Assembly: GCA_015146655.1 (NCBI GenBank)
Contig: VKHL01000192.1
Span: 7,965-49,429 of the forward strand
Reading direction: 5' to 3'
Length of the DNA stretch: 41,465 bases
DNA from: Ochromonas danica
Lineage: Eukaryota; Sar; Chrysophyceae; Chromulinales; Chromulinaceae
The translations under genes were made by a program, and so were the position numbers. Shown here one piece after another: positions 41,079-41,465 of the stretch (the stretch's first letter is position 1; every line of letters starts with the position of its first letter). The notes beneath the pieces were generated by a model, which saw nothing but the letters and a program-made list of their open reading frames with translations, did not search any database and was not told the origin of the DNA.

Positions 41079-41465
41079 TTAACTGCTTGTTGCTGCAGCA
41101 TTTCGACTGTCAATCTGACTACGAAGTTGTTGAACAAAATCATCATTCACATTATCTTCTTCTAAATCATCTTGCAATAATTGACTATCTTCTAGGATAG
41201 TCTAGAAAGACAGCAAGTTTTATCAAGTGTGACAATATACAAATAGTATTGATGAAGGAAATGATGAAATATAATCAAACGATTGAGGATGTCGTCAAGA
41301 TTTTATACACAGCTACCTTCCTCTATAATTACAAAGAGGGCAGTATTGGCCATGGGCTTCTTGAGAGCAAAGCTGTCCATGGTCCAGTCAACACATGGAT
41401 AGGTTAATAACCTAATCTCTCCTCCACTATCATTACCTGTTATCACTATACCTTTCTCTGTATGA
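41079..41465 (-). CDS. C-terminal exons of a probable WD-repeat protein, 5' part beyond the window
   Basis: Two exons on the minus strand: 41465-41317 (open at the right edge) and 41191-41079, with a 125-nt intron (gtagct…cctag). The upstream exon reads GIVITGNDSGGEIRLLTYPC, which resembles the last WD40 blade of EML-type or similar WD-repeat proteins (ITGxDxGxIRLxxYPC). It is followed by VDWTMDSFALKKP and NTALFVIIEE, then an acidic tail EDSQLLQDDLEEDNVND and QQLRSQIDSRN, stop TAA 41081-41079. An alternative acceptor 9 nt earlier (tttctag) would need a different donor. The splice choice is inferred from frame alone. The family is uncertain because only one blade is visible. Confidence 0.55.

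Noticed and set aside
1-41465. tRNA genes, rRNA, CRISPR arrays, reverse transcriptase or capsid genes
   Set aside because: No cloverleaf, array or recognisable mobile-element protein was found by eye; a covariance-model scan was not possible.

Overview
The window looks like nuclear DNA of a eukaryotic microalga, most likely a diatom or a related stramenopile. I base this on short GT-AG introns (78-125 nt), secreted proteins with long Pro-Thr linkers, a hybrid histidine kinase with an H-box of the diatom kind, a TTAGGG tract, AT-rich spacers and large tandem gene families. Taxon assignment is inference.

Layout. (1) 1-5767, minus strand: one uninterrupted reading frame that runs off the left edge. 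It encodes a secreted protein built of beta-propellers joined by Pro-Thr linkers. A 1281-bp (427-codon) unit is present four times with no difference I could see. (2) 7004-8629, minus strand: a smaller secreted, single-pass membrane protein with a Pro-Thr stalk. It is a rearranged relative of the first gene. (3) 9325-36612, minus strand: a family of F-box-like/leucine-rich-repeat (FBXL-like) genes. Five copies look intact (11024-12637, 15607-17187, 18435-20081, 23867-25444, 27445-29037). One has a single early stop (21155-22726), one lacks its 5' end (34501-35943), and the rest are broken copies or fragments. (4) Within this family lies a four-exon golgin (29772-33801) resembling GMAP-210/TRIP11/Rud3, with a C-terminal GRAB-type domain. 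Three pieces of it are scattered between the F-box-like genes, as if an [LRR gene + golgin] pair had been duplicated and most golgin copies had decayed. (5) 37030-40060, plus strand: a two-exon membrane hybrid histidine kinase with receiver domain. (6) 41079 to the right edge, minus strand: the last two exons of a probable WD-repeat protein.

Working together: the propeller and Pro-Thr proteins would act at the cell surface. The F-box-like proteins would be substrate receptors of SCF-type ubiquitin ligases, and their copy-number turnover suggests fast evolution. The golgin and the kinase look like ordinary single-copy housekeeping and signalling genes. No RNA genes, CRISPR arrays, retroviral or Polinton-like elements were recognised. 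The main novelty lies in the identical propeller array, the F-box/golgin co-duplication history, and a 40-bp-arm inverted repeat ahead of the kinase.
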